DNA of 64,000 nt. It comes from Novosphingobium mangrovisedimenti (GTDB taxonomy: Bacteria; Pseudomonadota; Alphaproteobacteria; Sphingomonadales; Sphingomonadaceae). A program made the translations under genes and the position numbers. Of the stretch, positions 28,990 through 38,721 are shown piece by piece. The notes beneath the pieces are model-generated. The model ran no database searches and had not been told where the DNA came from. It saw only the letters and a list, made by a program, of their open reading frames with translations. Location: assembly GCF_025153475.1 (NCBI RefSeq), contig NZ_JANZXA010000005.1:62001-126000 (forward strand), given 5' to 3'. How positions within the stretch are numbered: the stretch's first letter is position 1; the number at the start of each line of letters is the position of its first letter.

Positions 28990-29636
28990 AACTTGCCGTG
29001 TTCGATTGCGACGGCACGCTCATCGACGGGCAGGCCTCGATCTGCGAAGCGATGGAGATCGCCTTCGCTGCCTTCGACCTGCCCGCCCCCTCGCGCGGGA
29101 ACATCCGCCGCGCGGTGGGCCTCTCGCTGCCCCGTGCGATCCGCCAGTTGCTGCCCGACAGCAGCGAGGAACAGCAGCACGCCATGGCCGATGCCTATAA
29201 AGAGGCCTTCCGCACCGCACGCAGCGAGGGTCGTGTCGCACAGCCGCTGTTTCCCGGCATCGAGGACCTGCTGCGCACACTCCACGGCGCGGGCTGGACG
29301 CTGGGCGTCGCCACCGGCATGTCCGATCGCGGGCTGGCGCATTGCCTTGCCGACAACGGCATTTCCGACCTCTTCGTCACCCTGCAGACCGCCGACCGCC
29401 ACCCTTCCAAGCCGCACCCGGCCATGCTGGAAGAAGCGCTGTTCGAAGCGGGCGCACTGCCCGAAGAGGCGGTGATGATCGGCGATACCGGCTACGACAT
29501 GCAGATGGCGACCAGCGCCGGCACCCGCGCGATTGGAGTCGACTGGGGCTACCACCACCCGCACGAACTGATCGCGGCCGGGGCCGAAAAGGTCGTGGAG
29601 ACCCCCGCCGAGTTGCTGGAATACCTTCAGACATGA
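28986..29636 (+). CDS. HAD-family phosphatase (phosphoglycolate phosphatase-like)
   Basis: A 216-residue haloacid-dehalogenase hydrolase. Motif I is VFDCDGTLIDG (nucleophile Asp and acid Asp), motif II is LGVATGMSD, motif III Lys is in RHPSKPHPAMLEEAL, and motif IV is VMIGDTGYDMQMA. The cap is alpha-helical and matches the Gph-like subgroup. It removes phosphate from small phosphorylated metabolites; the substrate cannot be fixed from sequence. The ATG overlaps the PaiB stop by four bases (ATGA), placing it firmly in the operon. Confidence 0.92.
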   Translation: MKLAVFDCDGTLIDGQASICEAMEIAFAAFDLPAPSRGNIRRAVGLSLPRAIRQLLPDSSEEQQHAMADAYKEAFRTARSEGRVAQPLFPGIEDLLRTLHGAGWTLGVATGMSDRGLAHCLADNGISDLFVTLQTADRHPSKPHPAMLEEALFEAGALPEEAVMIGDTGYDMQMATSAGTRAIGVDWGYHHPHELIAAGAEKVVETPAELLEYLQT

Positions 29637-29848
29637 GCGAGAAAGATCCCGCCGCCGCGCGCTTTGCCGCGATCCACATCACGCGCCTGATGGGCGTGGC
29701 CTTCGTGGTCGTGGGCCTGCTCGTCGCCACCGGTCGCCTGCTTCCCGGCCTGCCCGATTGGGTGGGCTATCTGCTTCTCGCCAACGGGCTGGTCGACATT
29801 TTCGTCATCCCCCCGATTCTCATTCGCAAGTGGCGCACACCGAAATGA
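29633..29848 (+). CDS. Small two-helix membrane protein
   Basis: A 71-residue protein with two predicted transmembrane helices, about 18-36 (LMGVAFVVVGLLVATGRLL) and 43-63 (WVGYLLLANGLVDIFVIPPIL), and a basic C-terminus (RKWRTPK). It overlaps the HAD gene stop and the ATP12 start by four bases each, so it is embedded in the operon. Function unknown; its position before the F1-ATPase chaperone gene is the only hint. Confidence 0.82.
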   Translation: MSEKDPAAARFAAIHITRLMGVAFVVVGLLVATGRLLPGLPDWVGYLLLANGLVDIFVIPPILIRKWRTPK

Positions 29849-30543
29849 AACGCTTCTACAAGGACGTAACCGTCGATCAGACCGACGGCGGCTGGCGCGT
29901 GCTGCTCGACGGGCGCGGCATCAAGACCGCCGGCGGCCGGGCGCAGGTCGTGCCAAGCAAGGCGCTGGCCGAAGAACTCGCCGCGGAATGGGCCGGTCAG
30001 GGCGAAGAAATCGACCCTGCCGCCTTCCACTTCCGCGATCTTGCCGATTTCGCCATCGATGCCGTCACGCCGGACCGCACGAAAGTGATCGCCGACCTGC
30101 TGCCTTATGCAGAGACCGATACGCTGTGCTACCGCGCCGATCCCGACGAAGCGCTCTATCAGCGCCAACTCGAAGTCTGGGAGCCGCTGCTCGCATCGAT
30201 CGAGGAACGCCTCGGCGTGCGTTTCACACGCATCTCGGGCATTCTCCACAAGCCCCAGCCCGAAGTGACGCTGGCGCGGCTGCGGCAAGAGATCGAAGCC
30301 GAAAGCAACTTCGCCCTCGCCGCGCTCAAGATGCTGGCCAGCCTCGCCGCCTCGCTGACCATCGCCACCGAGGCGATCCGCCCCGGCGCCGATGCCGAGG
30401 CGCTGTGGAAAGCTGCCGAACTCGAATCCGACTGGCAGATCGAGCTGTGGGGCGAGGACTGGGAAGCCGCCGAACGCCGCACCGCCCGCTTCGAGGCCTT
30501 CACGCTGGCGATGCGCATGGCGGAACTCTCGCGCGCCGAATGA
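29845..30543 (+). CDS. ATP12-family F1-ATPase assembly chaperone
   Basis: A 232-residue ATP12 homologue, which in mitochondria binds the ATP synthase alpha subunit during F1 assembly. Landmarks are MKRFYKDVTV, GGWRVLLDGRGIKTAGG, LAEELAAEWAGQGEEIDPAAFHFRDLADFAID, LPYAETDTLCYRAD, and the C-terminal LESDWQIELWGEDWEAAERR. The family is characteristic of mitochondria and alphaproteobacteria. Start ATG at 29845 overlaps the small membrane protein stop; the stop overlaps the next start. Confidence 0.94.
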   Translation: MKRFYKDVTVDQTDGGWRVLLDGRGIKTAGGRAQVVPSKALAEELAAEWAGQGEEIDPAAFHFRDLADFAIDAVTPDRTKVIADLLPYAETDTLCYRADPDEALYQRQLEVWEPLLASIEERLGVRFTRISGILHKPQPEVTLARLRQEIEAESNFALAALKMLASLAASLTIATEAIRPGADAEALWKAAELESDWQIELWGEDWEAAERRTARFEAFTLAMRMAELSRAE

Positions 30544-31271
30544 AGCTGATCTTCAGCCGCAAGGGGTTCGACAGCACGGCCGGGGGCGTCCCCTCCCCGA
30601 TCGTGGACGGCGTGCCCGTCTCGCTGCCGATCCCCGCGCGCGACCGTTCCTGCACGACCTTTGCCGACCGCGGGCTGCAGGACCTCGTCACGCAGACCAC
30701 GCGCGGCAAGCTGACCGGTGCGGACTTGTGCCATGACGATCCGATGTTCGCGGATGGACTGTGCTGGTTCGGCCAATGCGGCGCGGCACAGGGGCACCTC
30801 ATCAAGCACGGCGTCGGTCCGGGCGATCATTTCGTGTTCTTCGGCCTCTTTGCCGATCCCGAGACGGGCGAGCGACATCACCGCATCTTCGGCCATATGA
30901 AAGTGCTGGCTTGCGGCGCGCCCGATGCGGTTGCCCGCTCACAACACTGGTGCAATCCGCCGCGCCCGCATCCGCACCTTTCGGGCGAATGGCCGGCCAA
31001 CAACGCGCTGTGGTTCGGGACCGGCACAACGGCCGTCTCGGCAAATCCCGCCCTGCGCCTCACCCGGCCCGGCGGCCCGCTCAACCTGTGGGACGTGCCG
31101 CCTTGGCTAAAACGCCGTGGCCTCACCTACCATGACCGACCCGAACGCTGGATCGGCCGCACCGGGCTCGATTCCGCCAAACGCGGGCAGGAATTCGTCT
31201 GCGACCTCGGCCGCGCGCGGGAACCGCGCCGCTGGCTGGAACAGATCGTTGCGCTGATCGAGGGCTGCTGA
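30540..31271 (+). CDS. Nmad3-like domain protein
   Basis: A 243-residue protein opening with MKLIFSRKGFDSTAGGVPSP and continuing PIVDGVPVSLPIP, a signature I recall from the Nmad3 (putative nucleotide modification associated domain 3) family. Further landmarks are LCHDDPMFADG, GHFLIKHGVGPGDHFVFFGLF-like strands (GVGPGDHFVFFGLF here), LSGEWPANNALWFG and QEFVCDLGR near the end. Nmad3 was defined computationally from association with DNA-modification systems, and I know of no biochemical assignment. Here it is the last gene of a housekeeping-type operon, overlapping the ATP12 stop by four bases, and is followed by a strong terminator. No DNA-modification enzyme is nearby. Confidence 0.72.
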   Translation: MKLIFSRKGFDSTAGGVPSPIVDGVPVSLPIPARDRSCTTFADRGLQDLVTQTTRGKLTGADLCHDDPMFADGLCWFGQCGAAQGHLIKHGVGPGDHFVFFGLFADPETGERHHRIFGHMKVLACGAPDAVARSQHWCNPPRPHPHLSGEWPANNALWFGTGTTAVSANPALRLTRPGGPLNLWDVPPWLKRRGLTYHDRPERWIGRTGLDSAKRGQEFVCDLGRAREPRRWLEQIVALIEGC

Positions 31272-31277
31272 CGCGAA

Positions 31278-31310
31278 AAAGCCCGCTGCGGACGAACCGA
31301 AGCGGGCTTT
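31278..31310. terminator. Bidirectional terminator
   Basis: AAAGCCCGCT pairs with AGCGGGCTTT across a 13-base loop, with A- and T-runs on both sides. It serves the plus-strand operon and the convergent outer-membrane protein gene. Confidence 0.85.
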
Positions 31311-31363
31311 CCGTCAGGGCTGTGTGGGAACACGCCAGCCCTGTCTTCTTGAGATCGGATCGA

Positions 31364-31921
31364 TCAGAACTTCACGCCGAGCGCGACGATGCCGTTGTGG
31401 CGGCTGAAGTCGGATTCGTAGTTCGAGTAGCGATACTCGGCCTTGACGAAGATCTTGTCGCTCAGGTCGTACTGGTAGCCGGCGCCGAGACGGAAACCGT
31501 CGCCGTTGGCACCGTCGCTCGCCGAGTCCACGCCGTCGCTGTAGGTCGCGCGGATGCGGGCGTTGGTGTAGCCACCGAAGACATAGAGCTTGCTCTTGTC
31601 GCCCACCGAGGTGCCGAGACGGACGACGGCGGCCAGATCGCGGCCGGTCTTGACGCACAGACGATCGCCGGCGGCGAGGACGTCGCGGGCGCATTCCTTG
31701 GTGGTGCTATCCGCAACGGTGCCCTGGATGCCGACGAACATGCCGCCCGACAGCGGAAGGTCGTAGCCCGCCGAAACGCCGTAGTTCAGGCCCTCGTCCG
31801 ACTCGCCCTGGACCGAGATCGAATCGAGACCGGTTTCCACCTGCACATAGGCCTGGGCATTGGCTGCGGCCGGGATCGCGAACAACGCGGCGGCAGCGCC
31901 TGCAATGGCGAACTTCTTCAT
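31364..31921 (-). CDS. Outer-membrane beta-barrel protein (OmpA/OmpX-like porin family)
   Basis: A 185-residue protein with signal peptide 1-23 (ending AANAQ) and an eight-strand-type barrel pattern. Alternating strands include YVQVETGLDSISV, LNYGVSAGYDLPL, MFVGIQGTVADS, LAAVVRLGTSV, KLYVFGGYTNARIRATY, FRLGAGYQYDLSDKIFVKAEYRYSNY and a terminal GIVALGVKF ending in Phe, the usual BAM signal. Two Cys (in ECARD and RLCVK) may form a disulfide in a loop. Probably structural or adhesive rather than a wide pore. Monocistronic, ending at a shared terminator. Confidence 0.88.
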   Translation of the reverse strand: MKKFAIAGAAAALFAIPAAANAQAYVQVETGLDSISVQGESDEGLNYGVSAGYDLPLSGGMFVGIQGTVADSTTKECARDVLAAGDRLCVKTGRDLAAVVRLGTSVGDKSKLYVFGGYTNARIRATYSDGVDSASDGANGDGFRLGAGYQYDLSDKIFVKAEYRYSNYESDFSRHNGIVALGVKF

Positions 31922-32195
31922 GATAACTCCTGCATGTACTAACCTTCCGCGCCGAATTCGGCTGCGGGGAGGCGCCGCATACAGATCGAAAAAATGCAGG
32001 CAAACCGGATAGTTGCCACATCACTGAAACAGAACTGTCATTGTTGCGGGGCAGCAACAGGCCAGAACCGGCAAAACGGGGAACTTCCCCGGATTTTCCC
32101 CGCTTCAAACGATTAAAGAGAAATGCTTGAAGCCTGTCCAAGAATTATTTTTGCAGGCAGGCCTTTAAAAATGCAAAGCCGATTCCAAGGGAACG

Positions 32196-32831
32196 TTACT
32201 TCGGGCTTTCACCCGCAAGCCAGTCCGATACCTGCCGCGCGACGTCGTTGGCCGCTGCATTTAGCGCGGGGCCTACCGCCTCGGCCTTCGGCACGACGTC
32301 GTTGACCACCGCCTCGAAGCGCTTGGTGGCGATCTGCGACCCATCGATGCCATCGGTACGCACGGCATCGAAGCTTACCACGACGGCCCGCTTCTGCGCA
32401 TCGTAGCCCAGCCGCAGCAGGCGTCCGCCGATCACGGTCTTGCCGGTCACTTCGTAGTCGCCGCCCTCGACCACCAGCTTGCCGGTGCGGGCGCGGATCG
32501 TCTCGGCCAGCAGCGAACGGAACTGGCGCGTGGGCTTTTCGATCCAGGCCGCGTTCTTCAGGTAGGCCAGCCGCGAGGCATCCACGCGCACCGGCACGCG
32601 CAGCACGTCGAGACTGCGATCGGCATCCGGATCGAGCACGACGATCGCATCGGCCAGCTGCCCGCTCACGGCCGCCCCGGCCGGGGCGGTTTCCTCGGCG
32701 GTCAGGCGAAACAATTCCTCGGGCGCCTTTCCGCCAAGGCTGATGCACCCCGACAGGCCGAGGCACGCGGCCGCGATCAGCAGGCCCTTGACGATACGGT
32801 CTGTGCCCGAGGGCTTCGTCGCTTTTTCCAT
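32196..32831 (-). CDS. ABC transport auxiliary lipoprotein (PqiC/Mla-associated)
   Basis: A lipoprotein of about 211 residues. From the ATG at 32831 the signal peptide ends in the lipobox LSGC (lipidated C29). A GTG at 32858 overlapping the mlaD stop is an alternative start that adds nine residues. The mature domain (VVLDPDADRSLDVLRVPVRVDASRLAYLKNAAWIEKP, TRQFRSLLAETIRARTG, VVSFDAVRTDG) fits the ABC-type transport auxiliary lipoprotein family, which partners MCE proteins at the outer membrane. Last gene of the permease-ATPase-MCE operon. Confidence 0.87.
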   Translation of the reverse strand: MEKATKPSGTDRIVKGLLIAAACLGLSGCISLGGKAPEELFRLTAEETAPAGAAVSGQLADAIVVLDPDADRSLDVLRVPVRVDASRLAYLKNAAWIEKPTRQFRSLLAETIRARTGKLVVEGGDYEVTGKTVIGGRLLRLGYDAQKRAVVVSFDAVRTDGIDGSQIATKRFEAVVNDVVPKAEAVGPALNAAANDVARQVSDWLAGESPK

Positions 32832-32854
32832 CACGTTCCCAATCATGGCCAGAG

Positions 32855-33793
32855 TCACGGCTTGTAGTCGGGCAGCTTCTGGCCCTTGAGCAGTGCGCCG
32901 GCCCCCTGCTCGTCGATCTTCTCGGTCACGTTGCGCAGCGCCTTGCTGGTCGCGCGCAAGTCGCGGATCGCGGCCTCGGCGGCGGGCAGCGTGCTTTGCG
33001 AAACCTGGTCCAGCGCCGGCTGCGCGTGCGCCATCGTGGCATTGAGCTGGTCCATCGACTTCTGCGCCGAGGACAGCGTGCGGCGAAGCTGCGCCGCCAG
33101 CGAATTGCTGTCCGTGCCCAGCAGATTGCCGGCCTTGTCGGCAACGCCCTCGAAAGCGGCGAGCGTCTTGGTCGCCTGATCGAGCGTGCCCTGCAGCTCC
33201 TTGAGCGTCTTGCGCACTTCGGGCGTCGCGCCGGACAGGTCGCGCGTCATCTTGTCGGCATTGTGCAGGATGCCGGTGATCGAGCGACGGTTGTCCTCGG
33301 ACAGCAGGAGATTGAGATTTTCAGTCAGCGTCGCAAGGCGCTCCATCAGCAGCGGGGCGTTGGCCAGCACCTCGCTGAGGCCGCCACGGCTGGTGGGAAT
33401 GACGGGGACCCCTTCCGGCCCGGGCTCGGTGAGCGGCGGAGCGCCCTTCTTCGCACCTTCCAGCTGGATGTCGGAAACGCCGGTGAAGCTACCCTGGATC
33501 GTCGCCGAGGTGCCGATGGTGATCGGCACCTTCTCGTCGACGCGGATGCGCACGCGCACGAAGCTGGGGTCCTTGCGCCACAGTTCGATCTGCCGCACCT
33601 GTCCCACCGGCACGCCCGAATAGGCGACCTCCGATCCCTTGGCGAGGCCGTCCACCGACTGCTTGAAAAAGATGTCGTATTCGTTCTGCGCACCCTCGTT
33701 GAGCCGCGCGATCCAGACGATGGCCGCGGCGAGCGCCACCAGCAACGCCAGCGTGACGGCTCCTACCCAGACGTGATTGGCCCGTGTTTCCAT
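32855..33793 (-). CDS. mlaD: MCE-domain lipid transport protein (MlaD-like)
   Basis: A 312-residue protein with one N-terminal transmembrane helix (about 9-28) and an MCE domain (about 38-116: YDIFFKQSVDGLAKGSEVAYSGVPVGQVRQIEL, then ITIGTSATIQGSFTGVSDIQLEG). A long helical C-terminus follows (LLSEDNRRSITGILHNADKMTRDL to about 300), as in periplasmic MCE proteins that build hexameric lipid conduits. With the ATPase and permease upstream it forms a Mla-type phospholipid transport system. The C-terminal helix is longer than in E. coli MlaD, closer to Mce/PqiB-like forms. Confidence 0.94.
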   Translation of the reverse strand: METRANHVWVGAVTLALLVALAAAIVWIARLNEGAQNEYDIFFKQSVDGLAKGSEVAYSGVPVGQVRQIELWRKDPSFVRVRIRVDEKVPITIGTSATIQGSFTGVSDIQLEGAKKGAPPLTEPGPEGVPVIPTSRGGLSEVLANAPLLMERLATLTENLNLLLSEDNRRSITGILHNADKMTRDLSGATPEVRKTLKELQGTLDQATKTLAAFEGVADKAGNLLGTDSNSLAAQLRRTLSSAQKSMDQLNATMAHAQPALDQVSQSTLPAAEAAIRDLRATSKALRNVTEKIDEQGAGALLKGQKLPDYKP

Positions 33794-33802
33794 GCCGTAA
33801 GC

Positions 33803-34645
33803 CTATGCCCCCGTGTTGCCTGCACTGTCCATGGCGGTCTCGACTTCGGGATCGCCTTTTGCCGCCAGCGCAGCCCGGCCGCGCGGGCCGTTGAAGTATT
33901 CCTGGATCCACGGATGGTCGAGTGCGAGAAGTTCCGGGATCGTGCCGACCGCGATCACCTGCCTGTCCGCGAGCACCGCCACACGGTCGCAGACGGCGTA
34001 GAGCGTGTCGAGGTCGTGGGTGATGAGGAACACCGTCAGCCCCAGCGTCTCCTTCAGCTCGCGCGTCAGGTTGTCGAAGGCGGCCGCACCGATCGGGTCA
34101 AGCCCCGCGGTCGGCTCGTCGAGGAACAGCAGTTCCGGATCGAGCGCCAGCGCGCGCGCCAGACCGGCTCGCTTCTTCATGCCGCCCGAAAGTTCGCTGG
34201 GATACTTGAACGCGGCCTCCTCGGGCAGCCCCGACAGGCGCACCTTGAAGCGGGCGATCTCGCTGCGCAGTCTGTCCGAAAGCTCCGGGTAGAACTGCTT
34301 GAGGGGGACCTCGACGTTCTCTTCCACGGTCAGCGTGGAGAACAGTGCGCCGCCCTGGAACAGCACGCCCCAGCGCGAGCGAATATCGATGTCGTCGCCG
34401 TCGTGATCCGCCATCATGTCGTGCCCGAGCACTTCGACCGAACCAGCGGCGGGTGGCTGCAACCCGATGATCGAGCGCATCAGCACCGACTTGCCGGTAC
34501 CCGAGCCGCCGACCACGCCCAGCACCTCGCCCTTGCGCACCTTGAGCGAGAGGTCCTCGTGCACGACATGCTCGCCGAAGGCATTGCGCAGCCCCTCGAC
34601 CACGATGGGGTATTCGCCCCGATAGTCGTCAGAAAGGTCCGTCAT
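33803..34645 (-). CDS. mlaF: Lipid ABC transporter ATPase (MlaF-like)
   Basis: A 280-residue cytoplasmic ABC ATPase. Walker A is [14 protein letters not shown], the Q-loop is [17 protein letters not shown], the signature is [33 protein letters not shown] (including Walker B), and the switch His is in LITHDLDTL. The GALFSxLTVxENV pattern is typical of MlaF. Its ATG overlaps the permease stop by four bases. It powers the MCE lipid transporter. Confidence 0.96.
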   Translation of the reverse strand: MTDLSDDYRGEYPIVVEGLRNAFGEHVVHEDLSLKVRKGEVLGVVGGSGTGKSVLMRSIIGLQPPAAGSVEVLGHDMMADHDGDDIDIRSRWGVLFQGGALFSTLTVEENVEVPLKQFYPELSDRLRSEIARFKVRLSGLPEEAAFKYPSELSGGMKKRAGLARALALDPELLFLDEPTAGLDPIGAAAFDNLTRELKETLGLTVFLITHDLDTLYAVCDRVAVLADRQVIAVGTIPELLALDHPWIQEYFNGPRGRAALAAKGDPEVETAMDSAGNTGA

Positions 34646-35757
34646 TTCCAGCCGATCTCCGTGAAGAAGATGGCGAAAAAGGCGTCGAGCACGATCACGG
34701 TGAAGATCGCGGTGACCACCGCCTGCGTGGTACGCGTGCCCACTTCCTCGGCGCTGCCCGAAACCTGCATGCCCTGGTAGCAGCCGGCCAGCGCCACGAT
34801 CAGCCCGAAGACCGGCGCCTTGGACAGGCCGACCCACACGTCGGTGATCGGCACCACTTCCTGCATGCGCTGGAGGAAGGTCCAGAATGGGATGTCGAGC
34901 GCGAAGTTCGAGATGAAGGCGCCGCCGATGATCGAGAGCACCGCCGAATAGAAGCCCAGCAGCGGCATCATGATCATCGAGGCAAGCACGCGCGGCACCA
35001 CCAGCGCCTCCATCGGCGAGACGCCGCTCGTGCGCATGGCATCGACTTCCTCGGTCAGCTTCATCGTACCGATCTGCGCGGCGAAAGCCGATCCCGAGCG
35101 GCCCGCGACCATGATCGAGGTCATCAGGATGCCCAGTTCGCGCATCGAGAGGCGGCCGGTGAGGTTGATGGTGTAGATCTCCGCGCCGAACTGTTCGAGC
35201 TGCACCGCACCCTGCTGCGCGATGACGATGCCGATCAGGAAGCTCATCAGCCCGATGATCCACAGCGAGTTGATACCCACGTACTGCATGTGGTGCACCA
35301 GCGCCGTGCCGCGCAGGCGCGAAGGGTGGCGCAAGGTCGTGCCCAGGGCCGCGATCAGTTCGCCCAGGAACGCGATCGACCTGACGAAACCGTGCCCCCA
35401 GCCGATCACCACATCGCCGATGTCGGCCAGCGTGCGCGGCAGCAGCGACGGCCCCGGCAGGGGTTCGGCCGGATGTTCTCCCACGCTGCCGATCGCGGCG
35501 AGCAGCCGGTGCGCCTGCTCGCTTTCGCCGGTGATCGAAAGGCCGTGCTCGCGCGCGTAATTGGCGACGAGCCATGCCCCGGTGGTGTCGATATCGTCCA
35601 CACCCGACAAGTCGATACAGGCGAAATTTCCGTCGAGCGCGGCCAGCCGGGCATCGAGATCGCCGAGCGAAAAGACTCGCAACGCCCCCTTCAGCGCCAG
35701 TGTCGGGACGCCGCCATCGTCGCTTTCCGACAGGGTAAATTCCGCGTATTCGCGCAT
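34642..35757 (-). CDS. mlaE: STAS-MlaE fusion permease
   Basis: A 371-residue protein joining an N-terminal STAS domain (about 1-85; [25 protein letters not shown], as in MlaB) to an MlaE permease with about five membrane segments ([33 protein letters not shown], then [38 protein letters not shown]). In E. coli the STAS protein MlaB is separate, so this is the fused arrangement common in alphaproteobacteria. First gene of the operon; divergent from valS with only about 150 bases between starts. Confidence 0.94.
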   Translation of the reverse strand: MREYAEFTLSESDDGGVPTLALKGALRVFSLGDLDARLAALDGNFACIDLSGVDDIDTTGAWLVANYAREHGLSITGESEQAHRLLAAIGSVGEHPAEPLPGPSLLPRTLADIGDVVIGWGHGFVRSIAFLGELIAALGTTLRHPSRLRGTALVHHMQYVGINSLWIIGLMSFLIGIVIAQQGAVQLEQFGAEIYTINLTGRLSMRELGILMTSIMVAGRSGSAFAAQIGTMKLTEEVDAMRTSGVSPMEALVVPRVLASMIMMPLLGFYSAVLSIIGGAFISNFALDIPFWTFLQRMQEVVPITDVWVGLSKAPVFGLIVALAGCYQGMQVSGSAEEVGTRTTQAVVTAIFTVIVLDAFFAIFFTEIGWK

Positions 35758-35910
35758 GTCCGCCCGTATTTGAGGGAAAAACCGTGGTCCGGCAAGTGGT
35801 TCTACCCATGCGACGAAGCGGAGGCCACCTCCCCGGCCGCCATGGCGGAAAAATATTGTGCAGCACTCTCGCCTTGCACGGAAACCCGGGCGCTGGCAAA
35901 GCCCCGCGCC

Positions 35911-38721
35911 ATGACTGAAACCGCGCCTGAAACCGCTCTCGACAAGACTTTCGACCCCGCCCAGATCGAGGCCAAGTGGTATGCCCGCTGGGAACAGGAT
36001 GGCCTGTTCCGTCCCGAACGCCCGGATGCGCAGCCCTTCACGATCGTCAATCCGCCGCCGAACGTAACCGGCAGCCTGCACATCGGCCACGCGCTCGACA
36101 ACACGCTGCAGGACGTGGTGATCCGCTACGAGCGCCTGCGCGGCAAGGATGCGCTGTGGGTGGTGGGCACCGACCACGCGGGCATCGCCACGCAGATGGT
36201 GGTCGAGCGCCAGCTGGAAGCCCGGCAGGACAAGCGCACCAACTACACGCGCGAGCAGTTCGTCGACAAGGTCTGGGAGTGGAAGCACGAGAGCGGCGGC
36301 ACGATCACCGGCCAGCTTCGCCGCCTGGGCTGCTCGATGGACTGGAGCCGCGAACAGTTCACCATGGACCCGCACTTCACCAAGGCCGTGGTGAAGGTCT
36401 TCGTCGACCTCTACAACGAGGGCCTGATCTACCGCGACAAGCGGCTGGTGAACTGGGACCCCCGGCTCAAGACCGCGATCAGCGACCTCGAGGTGGAAAC
36501 GCGCGAGGTTCAGGGCAGCTTCTGGCACTTCCGCTATCCGCTCAGCGACGGATCGGGATACATCACCGTGGCCACCACGCGTCCCGAGACGATGCTCGCC
36601 GACATGGCCGTGGCGGTGAACCCGGAGGACGCGCGCTACAAGGCCCTGCTGGCGCGCAAGGCCACCGTGATCCTGCCGATCACCGGGCGCGAGATTCCCA
36701 TCGTCGCCGACGAGCACGCCGATCCGGAACTGGGCTCTGGCGCGGTGAAGATCACGCCGGGGCATGACTTCAACGACTTCGAGGTCGGCAAGCGCGCCGG
36801 GTTTAAGCCCGCCGACATGCTCAACATGCTCGATGCCGAGGCGCACGTGTGCCAGACGGCGGACGGGCTGATCCCCGAAAAGTACCTCGGCCTCGACCGC
36901 TTCGAGGCGCGCGAGATGATCGTGGACGAGATGAAGGAGCTGGGCTTCCTCATCCCGCACGTCACCAGGGACAAGGAAGGCCACGAATTCGCGCACGACG
37001 CCGAGCCGCGCACAATCCAGACGCCCTACGGCGACCGTGGCGGCGTGGTGATCGAGCCCTGGCTGACCGACCAGTGGTACGTCGACGCGGCGAAGCTGGC
37101 CGGTCCGCCGATGGAAGCCGTGCGCTCGGGCGCGATCGAGATCGTCCCCAAGACCTGGGAAAAGACCTTCTTCAACTGGATGGAGAACATCCAGCCGTGG
37201 TGCGTGTCCCGCCAGCTCTGGTGGGGCCATCGGATTCCGGCGTGGTATGCAGAGGACGGCGAGGTCTTCGTCGCCGAGACCGAGGAACAGGCGCAGGCAC
37301 TCGCCGGCAACAAGTCGCTCACCCGCGACGAGGACGTCCTCGACACCTGGTTCTCCTCCGCGCTCTGGCCCTTCGCAACGCTCGGCTGGCCGGACAATGT
37401 GATTGAAAACCCCGCTCAGCCTGAGCTTGTCGAAGGCCCCTCGCCCAGCGCGGAACGTGCTTCGACCCTTCGACAAGCTCAGGGCTCAGCACGAGCGGAG
37501 AAGGTGAAAGCGGTTCCGGGCTCGCTCCTCGACCGCCACTACCCCAACGACCTGCTGGTCTCCGGCTTCGACATCCTGTTCTTCTGGGATGCGCGCATGG
37601 CGATGCAGGGCATCCACTTCATGAAGGAAGTGCCGTGGAAGCGGCTCTACCTGCATGGTCTGGTGCGCGCGGCGGACGGGGCGAAGATGTCCAAGTCCAA
37701 GGGCAACGTGGTCGATCCGCTCGGCCTCATCGACCAGTACGGCGCCGACGCGCTGCGCTTTTTCATGGCCGCCATGGAAAGCCAGGGCCGCGACGTGAAG
37801 ATGGATGAGAAGCGCGTCGAGGGCTACCGCAACTTCGCCACCAAGCTGTGGAACGCCGCCCGCTTCTGCCAGAGCAACGGCATCGGCGCGAGCACCTCGG
37901 TAGCGGCGCCCGCCGCCACCAGCGCTGTCAACAAGTGGATCATCGGCGAAGTCGTCGAATGCCAGGCCGAACTCGACAAGGCCATGGCCGACCTGCGCTT
38001 CGACGCGGCGGCGAACACCGTCTATCACTTCGTGTGGGACCAGTTCTGCGACTGGTACATCGAACTGGTGAAGGGCAATTTCGATGCGGAAACCAAGGCC
38101 GTCGCCGGCTGGGTGCTCGACCAGATCCTCGTCATGCTGCACCCCTTCATGCCCTTCGTCACCGAAGAGTTGTGGAGCAAGATGGGCGACCGCGCGGACT
38201 ATCCGCTGATCACCGCCAAGTGGCCCGAGCCCGGGGCTTCGGTCGATGCCGGGGCCAAGGCCGAAGTCGAATGGCTGATCGCGCTGGTCGGCAACCTGCG
38301 CGGCGCGAAGGCCGAACTCGGCATTGCGCCGGGCGCGCGCCTGACCGCCTACCTTGCCGATCCGTCCGATACGACGAGGGCCATCGTCGAGCGCAACGGA
38401 GCGGTGGTGGACCGCCTCGCCCGTCTCGACGCGATCCATTTCGAGGCAGCCCCCGCCGGACCGATGCTGCAGATCGGCGCAGGCGACGCCATGCTGGCGA
38501 TCCCGCTCGAAGGCGTAATCGACATCGCCGCCGAAAAGGCCCGCCTCGAAAAGGCGCTCGCCGCCTCGCAGAAGGAAGCCAAGTCGCTCGAAGGCCGCCT
38601 CTCGAACCCCAAGTTCGTCGAGAAGGCCAAGCCAGAGGCGGTCGAAAAGGCCCGTGCCGACCACGCCCACCACGCGGCGGAAGCGGAACGACTGGCCGCC
38701 GCGCTCAAGCGACTGGGGTAA
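35911..38721 (+). CDS. valS: Valyl-tRNA synthetase, with in-frame repeat insertion
   Basis: A 936-residue class I synthetase charging tRNA(Val). HIGH is at 57-60 ([12 protein letters not shown]) and KMSKS at 592-596 ([14 protein letters not shown]). The CP1 editing domain ([12 protein letters not shown], near 225), anticodon-binding domain and C-terminal coiled coil ([18 protein letters not shown]) are present. Between FATLGWPDN and [20 protein letters not shown], about residues 500-535, a low-complexity segment ([16 protein letters not shown], then [14 protein letters not shown]) is encoded by the palindromic repeat at 37412-37498; this stretch is normally a few residues long. The ATG at 35911 gives the expected N-terminus. 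The frame stays open, so the gene looks functional. Confidence 0.97.
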   Translation: MTETAPETALDKTFDPAQIEAKWYARWEQDGLFRPERPDAQPFTIVNPPPNVTGSLHIGHALDNTLQDVVIRYERLRGKDALWVVGTDHAGIATQMVVERQLEARQDKRTNYTREQFVDKVWEWKHESGGTITGQLRRLGCSMDWSREQFTMDPHFTKAVVKVFVDLYNEGLIYRDKRLVNWDPRLKTAISDLEVETREVQGSFWHFRYPLSDGSGYITVATTRPETMLADMAVAVNPEDARYKALLARKATVILPITGREIPIVADEHADPELGSGAVKITPGHDFNDFEVGKRAGFKPADMLNMLDAEAHVCQTADGLIPEKYLGLDRFEAREMIVDEMKELGFLIPHVTRDKEGHEFAHDAEPRTIQTPYGDRGGVVIEPWLTDQWYVDAAKLAGPPMEAVRSGAIEIVPKTWEKTFFNWMENIQPWCVSRQLWWGHRIPAWYAEDGEVFVAETEEQAQALAGNKSLTRDEDVLDTWFSSALWPFATLGWPDNVIENPAQPELVEGPSPSAERASTLRQAQGSARAEKVKAVPGSLLDRHYPNDLLVSGFDILFFWDARMAMQGIHFMKEVPWKRLYLHGLVRAADGAKMSKSKGNVVDPLGLIDQYGADALRFFMAAMESQGRDVKMDEKRVEGYRNFATKLWNAARFCQSNGIGASTSVAAPAATSAVNKWIIGEVVECQAELDKAMADLRFDAAANTVYHFVWDQFCDWYIELVKGNFDAETKAVAGWVLDQILVMLHPFMPFVTEELWSKMGDRADYPLITAKWPEPGASVDAGAKAEVEWLIALVGNLRGAKAELGIAPGARLTAYLADPSDTTRAIVERNGAVVDRLARLDAIHFEAAPAGPMLQIGAGDAMLAIPLEGVIDIAAEKARLEKALAASQKEAKSLEGRLSNPKFVEKAKPEAVEKARADHAHHAAEAERLAAALKRLG
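37412..37498. repeat. Palindromic repeat element inside valS
   Basis: CCTGAGCTTGTCGAAGG at 37420-37436 and its exact complement CCTTCGACAAGCTCAGG at 37467-37483 face each other across 30 bases. They are flanked by CCGCTC (37412-37417) and GAGCGG (37493-37498). The core is the same as in the gatC-gatA element (24953-25027) but the half-units are arranged in the opposite order. It is translated in frame within ValRS as PELVEG and LRQAQG. Confidence 0.9.

Noticed and set aside
35760..37476. Minus-strand extension of the mlaE frame through the first half of valS
   Set aside because: MlaE starts sensibly at the ATG at 35757 with its STAS domain; the upstream extension is antisense to conserved valS and has no independent signal.
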